Of a stretch of 64,000 nt of DNA, positions 22,522 through 34,129 are shown one piece after another. The stretch covers positions 13,338,006 through 13,402,005 of the forward strand of contig CM039506.1 of the NCBI GenBank assembly GCA_022432975.1, in the 5' to 3' direction. Both the position numbers and the translations under genes were made by a program. The notes below the pieces were generated by a model that was not told where the DNA came from, ran no database searches, and saw nothing but the letters and a program-made list of their open reading frames with translations. Origin of the DNA: Begonia masoniana (taxonomy: Eukaryota; Streptophyta; Magnoliopsida; Cucurbitales; Begoniaceae). The first letter of the stretch is position 1. The number at the start of each line of letters is the position of its first letter.

Positions 22522-24812
22522 TGTAATATCCGGCTTGTACGGACTTTTTGGATATATTATATTATATTATTATTTCATTATTTAATGGCATTTTTGGTAA
22601 ATATGTCAAATCAGGTCCGTTTTGCAAAAAGAAAGCGTCATTGTGATCCTAACGATTAATAGGAATTTTAAGGAAATTATGAGAATTTTCGGAGTTTAGA
22701 TGCTATATTCCGAGTAAATACATTTCTCGTAATGTAAAAGACGTTTTCGTAAAAATAGTAAATGAGGTCCAAATTGCGAACGGACAGTTTTGAATAAACC
22801 CTATTAACGAGTTGGACTTATTGGTGAAGTAGGGAAGTTTAGAGAAACCGAATAGCTAGACGATTGATGAATCGAAGGACGAAACCAATATAAAAATCAA
22901 ATAAGGGCAGAATAGTAATTTGCAATTTTATATTATAAATCTAACCTAAAATCATTTCTCCCTCACTTCTCTCTTCTTCTCTGGAAATCACGATCGCCAG
23001 AGAGCTTCTCCTCTCACGGCCGCGGCGACTTCTCAACATCCCGACCTCCGTTTCTCCTCCGTTCTTCGTCATTTCTTCTCCTCTCGCTATCCTCGGTATG
23101 TACCTACAATCTTAGAGCTTTTATTTCAACGTTTACGCCGTTTTAGATAATTAGGGTTTCGATTAAATCTCGTTAAAAACGCGAATTAGGACTCATAATT
23201 AATAGGTTAGCCGTGATTAGGTATATATTGAACGTATCGGACGTTATTGGACGAAGATAAACCAATTTGTGAAAAAGTATAAATCTGAGAATTTTCGAGT
23301 TTTCGGAAATTTCTCGTAATAGGAATTTCAAGTTATAGAGCATTAATTGACGTTCTAAATGCTTTGATTAGCTAAGTGAGGAATTTAGGAAAAATTCAAT
23401 AGTTAAGGATTTTGTAATTTGGACGTTAATAGCTTAAATTGGTTTTAACGACGAATATCGTGTTTTGTCTCAGACACACGACTCCTGTGGACGAAGCTTG
23501 AGATTCTGCGCGCTCGAGGTAAGTTCTCGTGACTTACTTGGCCGATTGGCCTACACCGTAATTCGATGTCGCGTCGAGGATCTAAATGAATTGTTTGTTT
23601 TAAATTGTTTTGATGGGTAGTTAGGTTTAGTCTTTTACAGGTTATAGGTTATGCTTTTGTAGTCTTTGATGGTATATATGTTGATTGTTTACTTTACGTT
23701 TATATTGAACTGTTCATGCATCATGGTTTTAAAAACGACATGAAAATGGATTTATGCACGGATTTCATGAAAAGAACATGCATCGTAAAGGCAAGTAAAG
23801 TATCACAGTAAACAACCATGGCATGGGGTTATCGGGGATGAGGTTCAGACCTGGCGTTCTGTGGTGAGCGGGTTTCCCTCCCTTCAGATGGTGTGGGCTG
23901 TCTAACCGCTGGACGTGCCCTATCTATCTGTCGAGCGTTTCCGATAACCATAGACTGACACGTACTGATATATGAACTGACATGGACTGTTTTCATAGCA
24001 TTGAGCATGCATGACCACGCATTTGCATTTACGTAGGACTTACTGAGATTTTTATCTCATAGCGTGTATTATGGTGTAGGTGACGTCTTAGGTGACATCG
24101 AGCCAGGTGAGGATGAGATCCCTCCACCTGAGACATGACTCGGTTGATGGATGATGCTTGCGGTGGTGTGCTGTACAGTCGATGCCTTACCGACCCGTGG
24201 GGGGTGTATGTATAGATTTTGAGGGTACTGGGTTATTTTGAGGAAATATGTATAATGTTAGAACATATTAGGATGTTTGGAATCTGATATTAGATAGGTT
24301 TAATGTTTTTAAACGTTTTTGGAACTGTTTTATAATTGTTTGGAAAAATCTATTTTCGAACTGCGTGGTAATTTGAAAACAGGAAGGATTGTCGATTTTT
24401 AAACATATCCACGCGGTTTGTTTTTACGAAAGTATTGTGTAAGTTTAGGTAGTTTAACCGAGAGGGAATGAATGAAAATGGAATGAGGGATCGATTGAAT
24501 TGTAGGAAAATGCATGTTGGATTGCTCTCTGGAATCTCGGATTCCAGAGAGAAATAAAGGAAACTGGTCACTGCAAGTGTAGCGACTGGTCGCTGCAAAG
24601 TGCAGCGCCTGTTTTTTCAGTTTTGCCCCTCTGCAAATTGTTTAATGTTTTAAATAGTTTTAATTGTTTATAGTTTTAAATTAAATGTTTAAAATTGTTT
24701 TAAAAGTTTTATTTAGTTTGATTTCAAAAATGTTTTCCGCATAAACGCTAAGTATAAAAGAAAATGAAAAATTTATACGGGTAAAAATGGGTACAGTATT
24801 AGGGGTGTTACA
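22522..24812 (+). mobile_element. Solo LTR (family B), 2291 bp, TSD GAATA
   Basis: It begins TGTAATATCCGG and ends AGGGGTGTTACA. GAATA stands at 22517-22521 and 24813-24817. The occupied site is proven by the empty site in the first gypsy copy (GTTAGTGAATAGGTTTG near 3240-3256). The intron-like module runs from CTCGAG/GTAAGT (donor 23519) to GGTGTAG/GTGACG (acceptor ending 24079). Much of the middle, including the CATGGGGTTATCGGGGATGA block near 23826, matches the inverted copy at 4334-6692. The ends form a 12-bp imperfect inverted repeat. Confidence 0.93.
24525..24607 (+). repeat. Twin hairpins in the family B solo LTR
   Basis: CTCTCTGGAAT (24525-24535) pairs perfectly with ATTCCAGAGAG (24541-24551) around the 5-nt loop CTCGG. 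Then CGCTGCA (24591-24597) pairs with TGCAGCG (24601-24607) around AAG, within a CTGGTCRCTGCAAGTG repeat. The first stem shares CTCTCTGGA/TCCAGAGAG with 5336-5362; the second has no resemblance to its counterpart there. Confidence 0.92.
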
Positions 24813-24892
24813 GAATAGGTTTGATAATGCTTGAGCCTTAGTTTGTGATCGAGTGATGGTCGTCTGAGACATATCAACGTGCATGCATTAGA

Positions 24893-25850
24893 TGTTGATG
24901 GTGGAGGATTACAAGGCCTCTTGACAAGCCCAAAGTCGATTGAATCCACCTGTGACGGAGGTGGTGAAGAAAGAAATCATGAAGCTCCTTGATGATGGTA
25001 TGATCTACCCAATTTCATATAGCAAGTGGGAAACCCAACTCAAGTTGTCTTGAAGAAGACCGACATTACTGTGGTAGAAAATCTCGATGGAGACATGATT
25101 CCCACTCGTGTTCAAAACGAGTGGAGGGTTTGTATTTATTATAGGAAGTTTAATGCACTTACTAGAAAATATCATTTTCATCTTCCTTTTATGATCAAAT
25201 GCTTATATGTTTAGTAGGTCGTTCTCATAATTGTTGTCTAGATGGTTTGCACCAAATTTTGGTTGCCCCCGAGGATTTTGAAAAGACAACTTTTACATGT
25301 TTGCTTGGTACTTTTGCATATCGAATGATGGCCCTTTGGACTTTGCAACACACCTGCTACGTTGCAAAGATCTCTTATATACCTGCTTTTGAAAGAGTCT
25401 AAAGCCTAAACTCATTTAGTTGATACTTCTACTACAAGAATTTAATTTGGAGATACGAGACAAAAAGGAAAAGGAAAATTTGGTAGTCGATCATCTCACT
25501 TGATTAACCATAAACGAAGAGTCATCACCATCGCAAGGTGAATTTCCAGATGAGCATCTATTTTCTATCAAAAAGACTATTCCATGGTTTGGAACGACAA
25601 AAGTGATAATAATATGACAAATGCACCCACTTTTGTAGTAGAGTCGTGGAAGCACTCATCAAGAAATATAGCATCATGCATTCCATCTCTACTAGTTACC
25701 ATCCACAAACAAGTGAACAAGCTGAAGTTTCCAATCCAACCTCCAAAGAGTGAAGAAAAGGCAACGTCTAACAAAAGACATTAAAGAAAAGGCATTTTTG
25801 GAAGGCAACTCAATGTGAAATGTCTTTATCGAATTTTTTTTCTTAGTTGT
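24893..25850 (+). pseudogene. Athila-type Ty3/gypsy pol relic
   Basis: The translation, with several frame changes, follows Athila RT: EVVKKEIMKLLDDGMIYPIS, TRVQNEWRVCIYYRKFNALT, CCLDGLHQILVAPEDFEKTT and GTFAYRMMALW. Then come only pieces of RNase H (LEIRDKKGKENLVVDHLT, near 25448-25500) and integrase (SYHPQTSEQAEVSNPTSKE, near 25690-25755). The catalytic YVDD region is missing. This is an internally deleted, old relic. Confidence 0.85.
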
Positions 25851-26240
25851 TGTTTATTTCATTATTTTTGGTTGAATATTGACTCTACAAATAATTGTTC
25901 TTGTGTTCTTTCAGCTTAGAAACAATCAGGAGAAAACCCAGAATAAGGCATGCCCACGCCTTATGTCTAGAGTTCATAAAAAACGAAGGAACAAACCATT
26001 AGAAGAGAACTCAAAATAAAGCGTGCCCACTCCTTATTCTTAGAGTTTTTTAGAACAAAGGAATAGATGACCTGATGTTCACAGTGCTCATGGCATCCAT
26101 GAAGTTTTTATTTCCTTACATCTATTTTTGTGCTTTATTTTCTTTTTTCCATGAGAATCTTCATTGCATACATTGAGGACAATGCATCCACATAGTGTGA
26201 GGGAGGGGAAATTATGAGAATATTTTTATTGAATTGTTTT
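25851..26240 (+). other. 3' untranslated tail of the Athila relic
   Basis: Non-coding. It contains CATTGAGGACAATGCATCCA near 26170 followed by GTGTGAGGGAGGGG near 26199. The ACATTGAGGACAATG...GGGGGAGG pattern is what Athila-like elements show before their 3' LTR, and the purine run is a candidate polypurine tract. Confidence 0.55.
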
Positions 26241-26739
26241 ATTTTGTTTCAACCAATTGAGTCCAGAATACAATAAGGTTCTAATATATTAATAGTTGAG
26301 TTTTTGCTACTAGACAAAGAGTGATCCCCTTCTTAATTGATTGAATGAATATATGATGTAGTATATGACATAACTAACTCCTCTTGTAAGTTTTTCAAGC
26401 CTATGAGCATGCATTTTACTTGTTCTATAACTTTTCTTCTTGAGTGACTGTGATGCGTAGTTTGATTGTTTCTAGAACTTTCATGGTTATGGTTGTTGAG
26501 ACCACGTCATTGAATTAGAATGTATTGAGATGAAAAAAGCACTTAGGATTTACTCAATTCTGGCCTTACTTTAAAAAGCGCCTACATTGGAAATTGACAA
26601 CTAGAAGCCAATTTTGAGGCTTAACTTTTTATTTTGAAATTAGACATATTACAAGCCACATTTGAACCACTTTTTGTTGATTTCCTCTGTTTACACCCGG
26701 ATCAAAGGGTTGTGTGAACTTATTTGCATGAAATTCAAG
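26241..26739. other. Unassigned, non-coding
   Basis: AT-rich sequence without recognisable coding. It could be the Athila LTR remnant; no partner is present. Confidence 0.3.
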
Positions 26740-27330
26740 ATTTTTGTTGAAAAGAAAAGAAGAAAACTGCCCAAAGGGTACTAAGGTACCTACAGAATAT
26801 TAAGGATTATATGTTCACATACTAGAAATCAGATCAATTAGAGATCCGTGGGTACACTGTTTCTAATTTTGATGAACATCATGGTCTAATGTCGACATGA
26901 AGCTATATTTTTTTTTGTTAGATGGAGGAGCTATTTCTTGGAAAAGTATAAAACAATCAATTACAGAAATTCTACCATGACTATTTATAGTTTATTGCGA
27001 GACATTAATCAAGCATTATGACTAACAAACTTTGTCACGAGACCAAAGATTATAGAAGATGTTGCAAGACCACTCTGAATTTTGTGTGACAATAAGTCAG
27101 TTGTGATATTTTCTAATAACAATGTGAGCTCGTTGACGTCTAGACATCAAGTTCCATGTGTAAAAAAAGAGTTCAAGATGCTCACATTTTGATATATCAC
27201 ACTGAGACAAACTCCATGATAGCGAATCCACTCAATAAGGAAATAGAACCCAAAGTCTTTCATGACCATGTTTCATACATGGACGTTATTTCTCTTGAGG
27301 ATATTGAGAAGTAGTGGGAGTTAGTACATC
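26740..27330 (+). pseudogene. Decayed Ty1/copia RNase H relic
   Basis: Readable pieces are AQRVLRYLQNIKDYM-like residues near 26775, a LLDGGAISWKSIKQSITEI segment near 26918-26976, and CDNKSVVIFSNNN near 27090-27125. Further down there is a faint copia C-terminus with an AGTGGGAG purine run at 27313. Stops are frequent. Upstream RT is absent. Confidence 0.75.
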
Positions 27331-27999
27331 TTGAGTGATTCATTTATATAGATATTTGTAATTAATATTTGGTTATTGCATTATAAAGTTTGAAGTTATT
27401 CATTATGATTAACTTTGACATTTAAAGTTTTTTATTAATCTCTATAAGAATTTTATTTGAACTAGTTGGAAATAGTCCTGTTAAGTTCACATTACATGTA
27501 ATTTCTAAGTTACACATTCATATTTGATTTATGTTGTTTGATTATGTTGATATTTGTGACCATTGATGGATTCAATTACGTGAAACGTGTCGAAATCTGA
27601 TTTGATCATATATCGATATAGTTGATGAACGAGATTTGTTGAATATACCCTATTTCAATTATTACCAAACTGATATATCATAACATTAAAGTTATGATGT
27701 ATAATGGTTTGTTTATACATGTGATCCAAGTGAGAGATTGTTACGTTTATTTAACATCATAAGGTTGATCTACATACATAAACTATATATTATACATTAT
27801 GGTATCATCTAGTATAATGCTGGTTAAAAAGTAATTGACTAAGGTTTAAGATTGGATTTTAAAGTATATCAGGATAATATCATTATTTGTGTAGATACAT
27901 AAGAATAATTAATAGACAAAATGATTCTGGGAATTAGGTTTTCGGTTTAAAATTATAGAATTTAGACAAGTTAATTTCTTAGAGAGCAGAAGGGTGGGT
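27331..27999 (+). other. Non-coding 3' region of the copia relic
   Basis: AT-rich with no reading frame of interest. GATCCAAGTGAGAGATTGTTA at about 27723 resembles the polypurine tract/LTR start (AAGTGGGAGATTGTTA) of many plant copia elements, so a 3' LTR may start near 27738. No second LTR was found. Confidence 0.45.
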
Positions 28000-28580
28000 T
28001 TGGACTACGGAGACAGGAGGTAGACAGAGGGTCTTCTCCTTGACCCACTCAGAGTTGTCAAGTAGTGAAGAGGTTTTGAGTAAAGAGGATGACAGCAAAG
28101 AGAGTAAACCAAGTCTTTTCTCTGAATTTTCATGCTGTAAATGGTACCAATAATCAATAGTCTCATTTGATTGAATAAGAGGCTGTAAGGAAGCTCTCTT
28201 AATTTTGTTATTTTGCTTCGTAGTAACAAACGACCAGAGCCAGGATTCATTTAACAGATGGAGATTGCAATGTCAATTGCCCATAATTTTCAGTCACGCA
28301 GAGTCGACAATGCAATTGAAAGATATTACCAGATTCTGTGGTTTCCAAAGAACAAAATCAGAACTTTGTTCTATTTTCAACTCTGTTTTCTTGTTGCCAA
28401 GATTGTTGAATTGCATACAGTATAAACAAACCAAACCCAACAGTTCAAATATAATGCAGCTTGAGTAGTAAAATCTGTGCAAAATCTCATGATGTTTCTA
28501 CATCAGTTGTATAGGAGGCCCGACTAAACCTAACTGAACATAACACAAAAGCAATAACATGTTCTAGTTTAATGTGCGTT
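28000..28580 (-). other. Downstream region of the acidic host gene
   Basis: No convincing independent gene. It probably holds the 3' untranslated region. A possible alternative last exon exists: a donor-like AAAAG/GTAAAA overlaps the stop codon, and a TTTTGCACAG acceptor near 28477 would add about 60 in-frame codons ending at about 28294. The added residues look unconserved, so I do not adopt it. Confidence 0.4.
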
Positions 28581-29300
28581 TTACCTTTTCTGATCTAGAG
28601 ATAGGTCTGCAATGCCAAGTATTAGATCATCGAAGGAAAGGGTTGAATCGTCAAAGGACTCTACTTTCAGATCTTCCAATACATTAGTATCTTCCAATGT
28701 TGATGGAGAGGATTCAACTTGACTTTCAGCCATGGCTTTGTTCAACTGCTCCACAAGCTCACCCTCCTCTGATGGCGCGTTCAGATCCCAGACTCTGAAA
28801 ATATCATCACTTGATGGCTCTGTCTCAGAAACTTCTAAATTAGATTCTGATTCCAAACTTTTAGTCTCTTCGATTTCATCCTTGTAAGTTGGCAGAAAAG
28901 GGCTTTCCGTGAAACTTGGGTTCGAATCATACATATCTTCACTGTCATCGATTCTGGTTGCAGCTACATCGTTCGAAACAAGAAGATGATCGTCACTTCC
29001 TCTGGGGACATTTGACATCTCTTCCTCATCAGGCGGAGCAACCATCTCTATGTCAGTTCCCCTGGGAAAACTCCCAGCCGTACTGGTAGAAGATTCGAGT
29101 AGTTCGGTCTGCGAACTAAGGATGTCTAACAAAGCATCTTTAAGAGAATCCCATTGTGTGTCATCAACCTCCACATCTTTGATAAGACAAGAATCGATCC
29201 AAGCAACATCTTCAGGGGAAAGATCTTCGTTTTGCCGTAAAGATTCTGGAAAGCTGACGGTTGAAAAAGAATCTTCAACAATGTCATTGCCAGCAGCCAT
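28581..29300 (-). CDS. Acidic host protein of unknown function, 239 aa
   Basis: A single open frame from the ATG at 29300-29298 to a TAA at 28583-28581. The protein is strongly acidic and Ser-rich, with no signal peptide, membrane segment or domain that I recognise. Residues 27-40 (DLSPEDVAWIDSCL) and 48-62 (DTQWDSLKDALLDIL) look like two short amphipathic helices. The C-terminus ends in a patterned SFDDLILGIADLSLDQKR. Undamaged reading, non-repetitive sequence and a plausible 5' UTR intron suggest a real expressed gene between the transposon clusters. I have a vague impression of similar uncharacterised plant proteins but cannot name one. Confidence 0.8.
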   Translation of the reverse strand: MAAGNDIVEDSFSTVSFPESLRQNEDLSPEDVAWIDSCLIKDVEVDDTQWDSLKDALLDILSSQTELLESSTSTAGSFPRGTDIEMVAPPDEEEMSNVPRGSDDHLLVSNDVAATRIDDSEDMYDSNPSFTESPFLPTYKDEIEETKSLESESNLEVSETEPSSDDIFRVWDLNAPSEEGELVEQLNKAMAESQVESSPSTLEDTNVLEDLKVESFDDSTLSFDDLILGIADLSLDQKR

Positions 29301-29301
29301 A

Positions 29302-29963
29302 CTACAAGCTATGGGGGATGATGTTAGGATTAAAAGTAAAAAAATATAGCTTCAGTTAGCCCTCGAAAACCAAATAGAACCCTAATTTAGAAATTTCAGT
29401 TTAATTTTAGAAAATACTGCTGGAAACTTTTGTTCTATACTCATTTTTTCTCAAAAAAAAACAAACATGAGCAAAGCCACAGAGAACAAAACGAAAAAAA
29501 ATTATTGACAGAAAAGGCAAGACCAGTAAACAACAATCAATAAGATTTGCTATTAAGCGAGATAAAATGCTGGCGAAAACTACATCCAAAAGCTCCGATT
29601 CAGTCAGAACAAGTATCGAAAGAGAAACAGAAATTAAACACCTTCGTCAGTCGACAATAAATCGAGACAGCAAGAAAGGTGCCAATTAAAAACAGAGGTA
29701 AAACTGAAAAACAATAGAGAATAGAATCTAAATTCAAACATGCATCAGAGATAGCAAAGACTGTTCCCAGATTCGCGGTCAAAACAAGAATTGAATACCA
29801 CAAACCCTAACATTGGAACAAGTAAAAAAAACACATTGAAAACAAAAATAAAAAAAATGAAGAAAGCAGTAAATTGCAGATAGACACGGATAGAGTAGAA
29901 GAATAGAACCATAACGGACGGGAGAGAAGCATCCAAGGAAAGAGGAGGATGAAGAGAAGGAAC
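29302..29963 (-). other. Putative 5' UTR intron of the acidic host gene
   Basis: On the minus strand, TTCTGCAG/GTTCC at 29964/29963 looks like a donor and TAGCTTGTAG/T at 29302 an acceptor one base before the ATG. The stretch between them (662 nt) is T-rich and non-coding, as plant introns are. The upstream exon would run from about 30020 to 29964. This is inferred from splice signals only. Confidence 0.5.
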
Positions 29964-30796
29964 CTGCAGAATTTGAATTCGAAAGCGAAGCCCACGAATA
30001 CACAGCTAAAACCATGGACGAGTTTCCCACTTAGTTATTAATTTAGCTTTATTATATTAAACAAAAACTTCATTTTTTTGTAATACAATTTTTCACAGCT
30101 ATATTTATTTTTTCAAGATTTGAGTCACTATTTGTCCATTTCATGATATTAAAATGATCGTGCCTCGTCTAGCGCATTGACAATATCATTTATATTTAAT
30201 TTTATTCAAACAAGTAAAGTTTATTAACATTTAATGTTATATATATTTTATATCTAGTAAAACTGAATATTTATTTCAAAATAATGGAATATTATCAAAT
30301 AGGGAAATTGTATTAAAATCAATTGGTAAAAAACTTTTAACTGAGTTTTTAAATAAATTTACAAATAATAATTTAGGTTACTTAAAGATAGAGATGGGCG
30401 CGGTACGACCAGTTTCAGTTATGTTACTTTAAGATAGGGTTGGGCACGGTCCGGGCCGGAACCATAACCGAAATTGGTCTTTCAGGATTTCAATCCCGGT
30501 CGCGAAACCGGCACAGAGAGAAATCGGTTCCTCCCAACTTTTTCTAAAACTTTTTTTTTAAAATACAATACTGAATGCATTGTTTTTTTTTTTTAATACG
30601 AAATACCGAAATTTAAAAAAAAAACTACTTTTCTCCCTTCGAAATCATAGTTTTTTCAGCAAGCGCAAGGGATCTTGCTCCTGATTTCCCACATTTTCTT
30701 TGCTTTTCAATTGTAGCTTAACTTGAGGCTCTATAAATCTAGAAAACTCAATGTCAATATAATATTTCAATATTATGAGGTCTTTACCATACAAAA

Positions 30797-31110
30797 TTAA
30801 TTCAACTGTCTAACATACAAATTAAATTAAATCTAACTATCAAACATTAAAATGAAATCTAAGAAACTAAATTTAACATTCAAAATTAATCCAACTATCT
30901 GGCATACAAATTAAATCCAATCCAATCTAACTATCAAACATTAAAATGAAATTCAATAAACTAAATTTTACATCCAAAATTAATCTAACTATCTACTATA
31001 CAAACTAAATTCAATCCAACTATCAATTATTAAAATAAATTTTAAGAAACTAAATTCAACATATAAAATTAATCCAACTACTGTAAAAATATAAACTAAA
31101 TAGTAAATTC
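30797..31110. repeat. Four degenerate ~90-bp subterminal repeats of the hAT element
   Basis: The segment AAAATTAATCCAACTATC recurs at about 30798, 30885, 30979 and 31066, each followed by CATACAAATTAAATCCAA- and AACTATCAAACATTAAAATG-like sequence. It lies between the left terminus and the transposase gene, where hAT elements often carry transposase-binding repeats. Confidence 0.85.
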
Positions 31111-31324
31111 AACTAAATAGTTAATTCCATTCCAAGCAATCAATTCCAAACATTAATTGCATGAATTAAAAAATATAAGTCTATAATGTCAACCGTATTA
31201 AGTCATCAATGTGTCATCTTCTACAAAATTTTCATCGGTAGCGAGATCTAAAAAATAAAAATATTGAAGACATTAGTTAATCATTAGAGATAAACATATA
31301 AAAATAAATAAATATTAGAATGTT

Positions 31325-33337
31325 CGAACGTTCTTTAATAATCGTGATAGAACTATCTTTGAAATCATCATCAATCTTTGTAGAAATTTTAAAAGGATTG
31401 AATGTTTTGAGTCAGCTTTAAGAGCATATAAGAGCTTCAATACTTTGGGGGTTAAAGAAATGTGAAAGGCATCAAGAACACGATCACCCCAACTAAAAGC
31501 AAATTATGATGTCACAGTACAAATTATAATGATCAATATATCTTTCGCAATTACACTCAAAACTCGATACTTATCAGAGTTCCTCTTCCACCAAAATAAT
31601 ATGTCAACACTGTCTGAAAAATTCTCTAATTTCTCAGACAAATATTGATCAATTTCTGACATATGACTTTCATCATTTCTCTTAGAAGAATTTCCAGACC
31701 CATAAAACAAAGAATACACTGTAGTTGAACGAGCTTGCACCAAAGAACTCATTGACGTTGGAGACCTTTGTTGACTATCGTCGGTACTTAAAGTCTGGTA
31801 TTCATTTGTTGTATCGCTTTTATATTCGGTATACAACTTTTCAATTACATCATCAACCTGCTTTGAGTATTGTAAAACTATTTCACTACCAAAGAAAATG
31901 GCTAAACAATGCCGTAAAAATCTTGTTTTGCAACTTGGATCAAGAATAACAGCAACATATACAAACATGTTTATTTTTTCAAAAGATCATCAATATTTAT
32001 CAAACTTCTTTTGCATCTCGATGATCATTCTTTTTAGAGTCATATTATCACCATTAGCATATGTGTCAATAACAATTTTCAAATTACAGACTTCGCATAC
32101 GTACATATTCGCTGTAATATGCAGAGAAGCAGAAACATTAAGTGTAATAATATAAAATGTCTCTAAGAATTTTATGTATTCTCGAATGCATGACCAATCT
32201 TCAACTGTGGGTGAACCTTCCCCTCCCATTTCATGCAATAAAGAGCTATCATTTTCTGCTAATTTTTCAAACACCGTTTCATACTTCTCATCGTTTGCCA
32301 ACATCAAATACATAGAGTTTCAACGAGTAGAAATGTTGAGTGACAAATTACTTTTACAAGTAATTTTAACTTCATCAACGCAAGCTTTGAACTGTTGCAA
32401 TCTTCCTGGAAAATACTTTACATACTTAAACAACTTTTCGTACCCTCCCTATGGACTCATTATGTTCTTTCAAACTAACAGAAACGATTAAATTTAGGAC
32501 AAGTGCAAAACATCTCATGTGCATATGATTGCCATTTAAAATTAACCACTTCCAATTTCGAATTGTCTTCGTTAAATAAGAAATAACAACATCGTTGGAA
32601 GACACATTGTCAACGATTACAGTTGTAACATTTTCAATCTCTCAATTAAGCAAATATTTTTCGACTTCCTTACCAATAGATTCACCTTTATGGTTCAGAA
32701 TAAAACAAAAATTTAATATCTTCTTTTGCACATTTCACTCTTGATCAATATAATGACATGTCAGCACCATGTAATTCAAATTCGGAATAGATGTCTATGT
32801 GGAAGTGGCCAAACATACCCTCTATGATGTTGTAAAAAAAAATTCCTTCAACTTGCTTTTTTCTGTATGAAATATCTTGAGAATATCTCTTATAATTGTT
32901 CTTCTAGATGGCATAATAAATTTGGGATTGAGACATAGACAAAATGTCGTAAAACAAATTCCTTCAACCACTTTCAGTGACAATTCATCGAAAATAATCA
33001 TTTTTATGAGAAATTTTCGAGCAGCCATCATAGTAAATGTTGGAACACTAGCAATCTTACTCTCATTAGTTCTAAAGATCAAAGTTTTTTGCGTACTGTC
33101 TAAATTTTAGAGAAAATTTTTTCATACTTTAATATGCTTCATTAAATTTGAAGTCTCATTTTTCGTCGAGTGTACTGCATAAAATTGTCCACAATAATTA
33201 CATTTAGCTGAATCAGTGTTTAGTATCATTTTGTAGTGATTCCAAACTAGAGACTTAGTTTTTCTCGCGTCCACATGCGAATTTTCACTATGAGAAAAAT
33301 CCATCCTACCGAAAATTTGACTTACATTATTTTGCAA
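31325..33337 (-). pseudogene. hAT transposase, frameshifted
   Basis: Read downward on the minus strand. First comes a BED-type zinc finger (SLVWNHYKMILNTDSAKCNYCG..., near 33280-33125). The RNase H-like core follows in pieces (KMIIFDELSLKVVEGICFTT and PKFIMPSRRTIIRDILKIFH near 33010-32850; DWSCIREYIKFLETFYIITL near 32190). Then come FVYVAVILDPSCKTRFL near 31965, the hAT dimerisation segment SEIDQYLSEKLENFSDSVDI near 31650, and a final SWGDRVLDAFHISLTPKVLK near 31490-31430 in another frame. Several stops and shifts separate the pieces; it is non-functional. Closest recognisable relatives are plant zinc-finger BED/RICESLEEPER-like proteins. Confidence 0.92.
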
Positions 33338-33459
33338 TAAAACAAGATATAAACCAAATATATTATTACTAGCATATTATTATCAAGATTCAGCAATTCT
33401 GTATAAAGTTATTACTATTAGTAATTTTGTATAAAGTTTATGACAATAATATGTTACAA

Positions 33460-33800
33460 CTAGGGGTGGGAACTAGGCAGGGCAAAACACACCCAGTATT
33501 TGCAAATCTCGTAAAATAGAGGGCCTCTATGTGCAAACAGGGACATTGGCCACTGGGTAGAGACTGAGTCTCTGCCTAGCAAAGGGCACATACAGAGTGA
33601 CAATAATATGTTACAACTAGTCTATATGTGAAGGGGGGCGCTGGCCACTGGGCAGAGATAGAGTCTCTACCGAGCAAAGGGCACAAACAAAGTCTATGTC
33701 TGTACCCTATGCCTCTGTGCGTCGTGCGAAGGGGGGCGCTCATGCTGGGCAGAGATAGAGTCTCTGTCTAGCAAAAGGCATAGAAAGAGTCAATCTTACT
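33460..33800. repeat. Three imperfect repeats with CTGGGCAGAGATAGAGTCTC
   Basis: Related segments CACTGGGTAGAGACTGAGTC (about 33555), CACTGGGCAGAGATAGAGTC (about 33647) and GCTGGGCAGAGATAGAGTCT (about 33745) are each followed by CTRSCWAGCAAARGGCA. Two are preceded by GAAGGGGGGCGCT. They are inside the hAT element, upstream of the transposase. The GAGCAAAGGGCA part reappears at about 36404 near the right terminus. Confidence 0.8.
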
Positions 33801-34129
33801 GCAAAGTAACAATATACACACCTAACAACAGTTGGGTTGGAGCAAATTACGAAGAGCAAATTGTAATGGTTTGAACCTTTAATACTCTATAGTCAATAAT
33901 GTATTGTGAATATTTATTATGGATAATATATGAATACAAGTATGGAAGTGTATTAAAGAAATGGTACAAAGTCCTTGAGAATAATAAGAATAAAATTGTT
34001 TTGTTGAAACATGCTTGATTGTAAGTATAATTACTTTTGTTGTGATAATTAGATTACTATGAAATTTATCAGTGTTATACTAGACATATAAAGGAAAAGA
34101 ATGGCTTTAGAATTAAAGCATTTTGATGT

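Larger units (their letters stand above)
22305..24875 (-). pseudogene. Second gypsy pol tail, split by a solo LTR
   Basis: 22305-22521 plus 24818-24875 is a second copy of the pol end found at 3032-3310. The minus-strand translation gives DMSQTTITRSQTKAQALSNLF, then an acidic DDFDELFEDLDW-like end. Homology with the first copy starts exactly at GGCTAATG in both places. The stretch lies on the far side of the presumed LTR, so the order is tail-LTR-leader-gag-pol-tail. That order fits recombination between tandem elements or insertion of one element beside another. Confidence 0.8.

Noticed and set aside
28294..28482. Extra last exon of the acidic host gene
   Set aside because: Splicing would be in frame, but the added residues look like translated 3' UTR and the original stop gives a tidy protein end.
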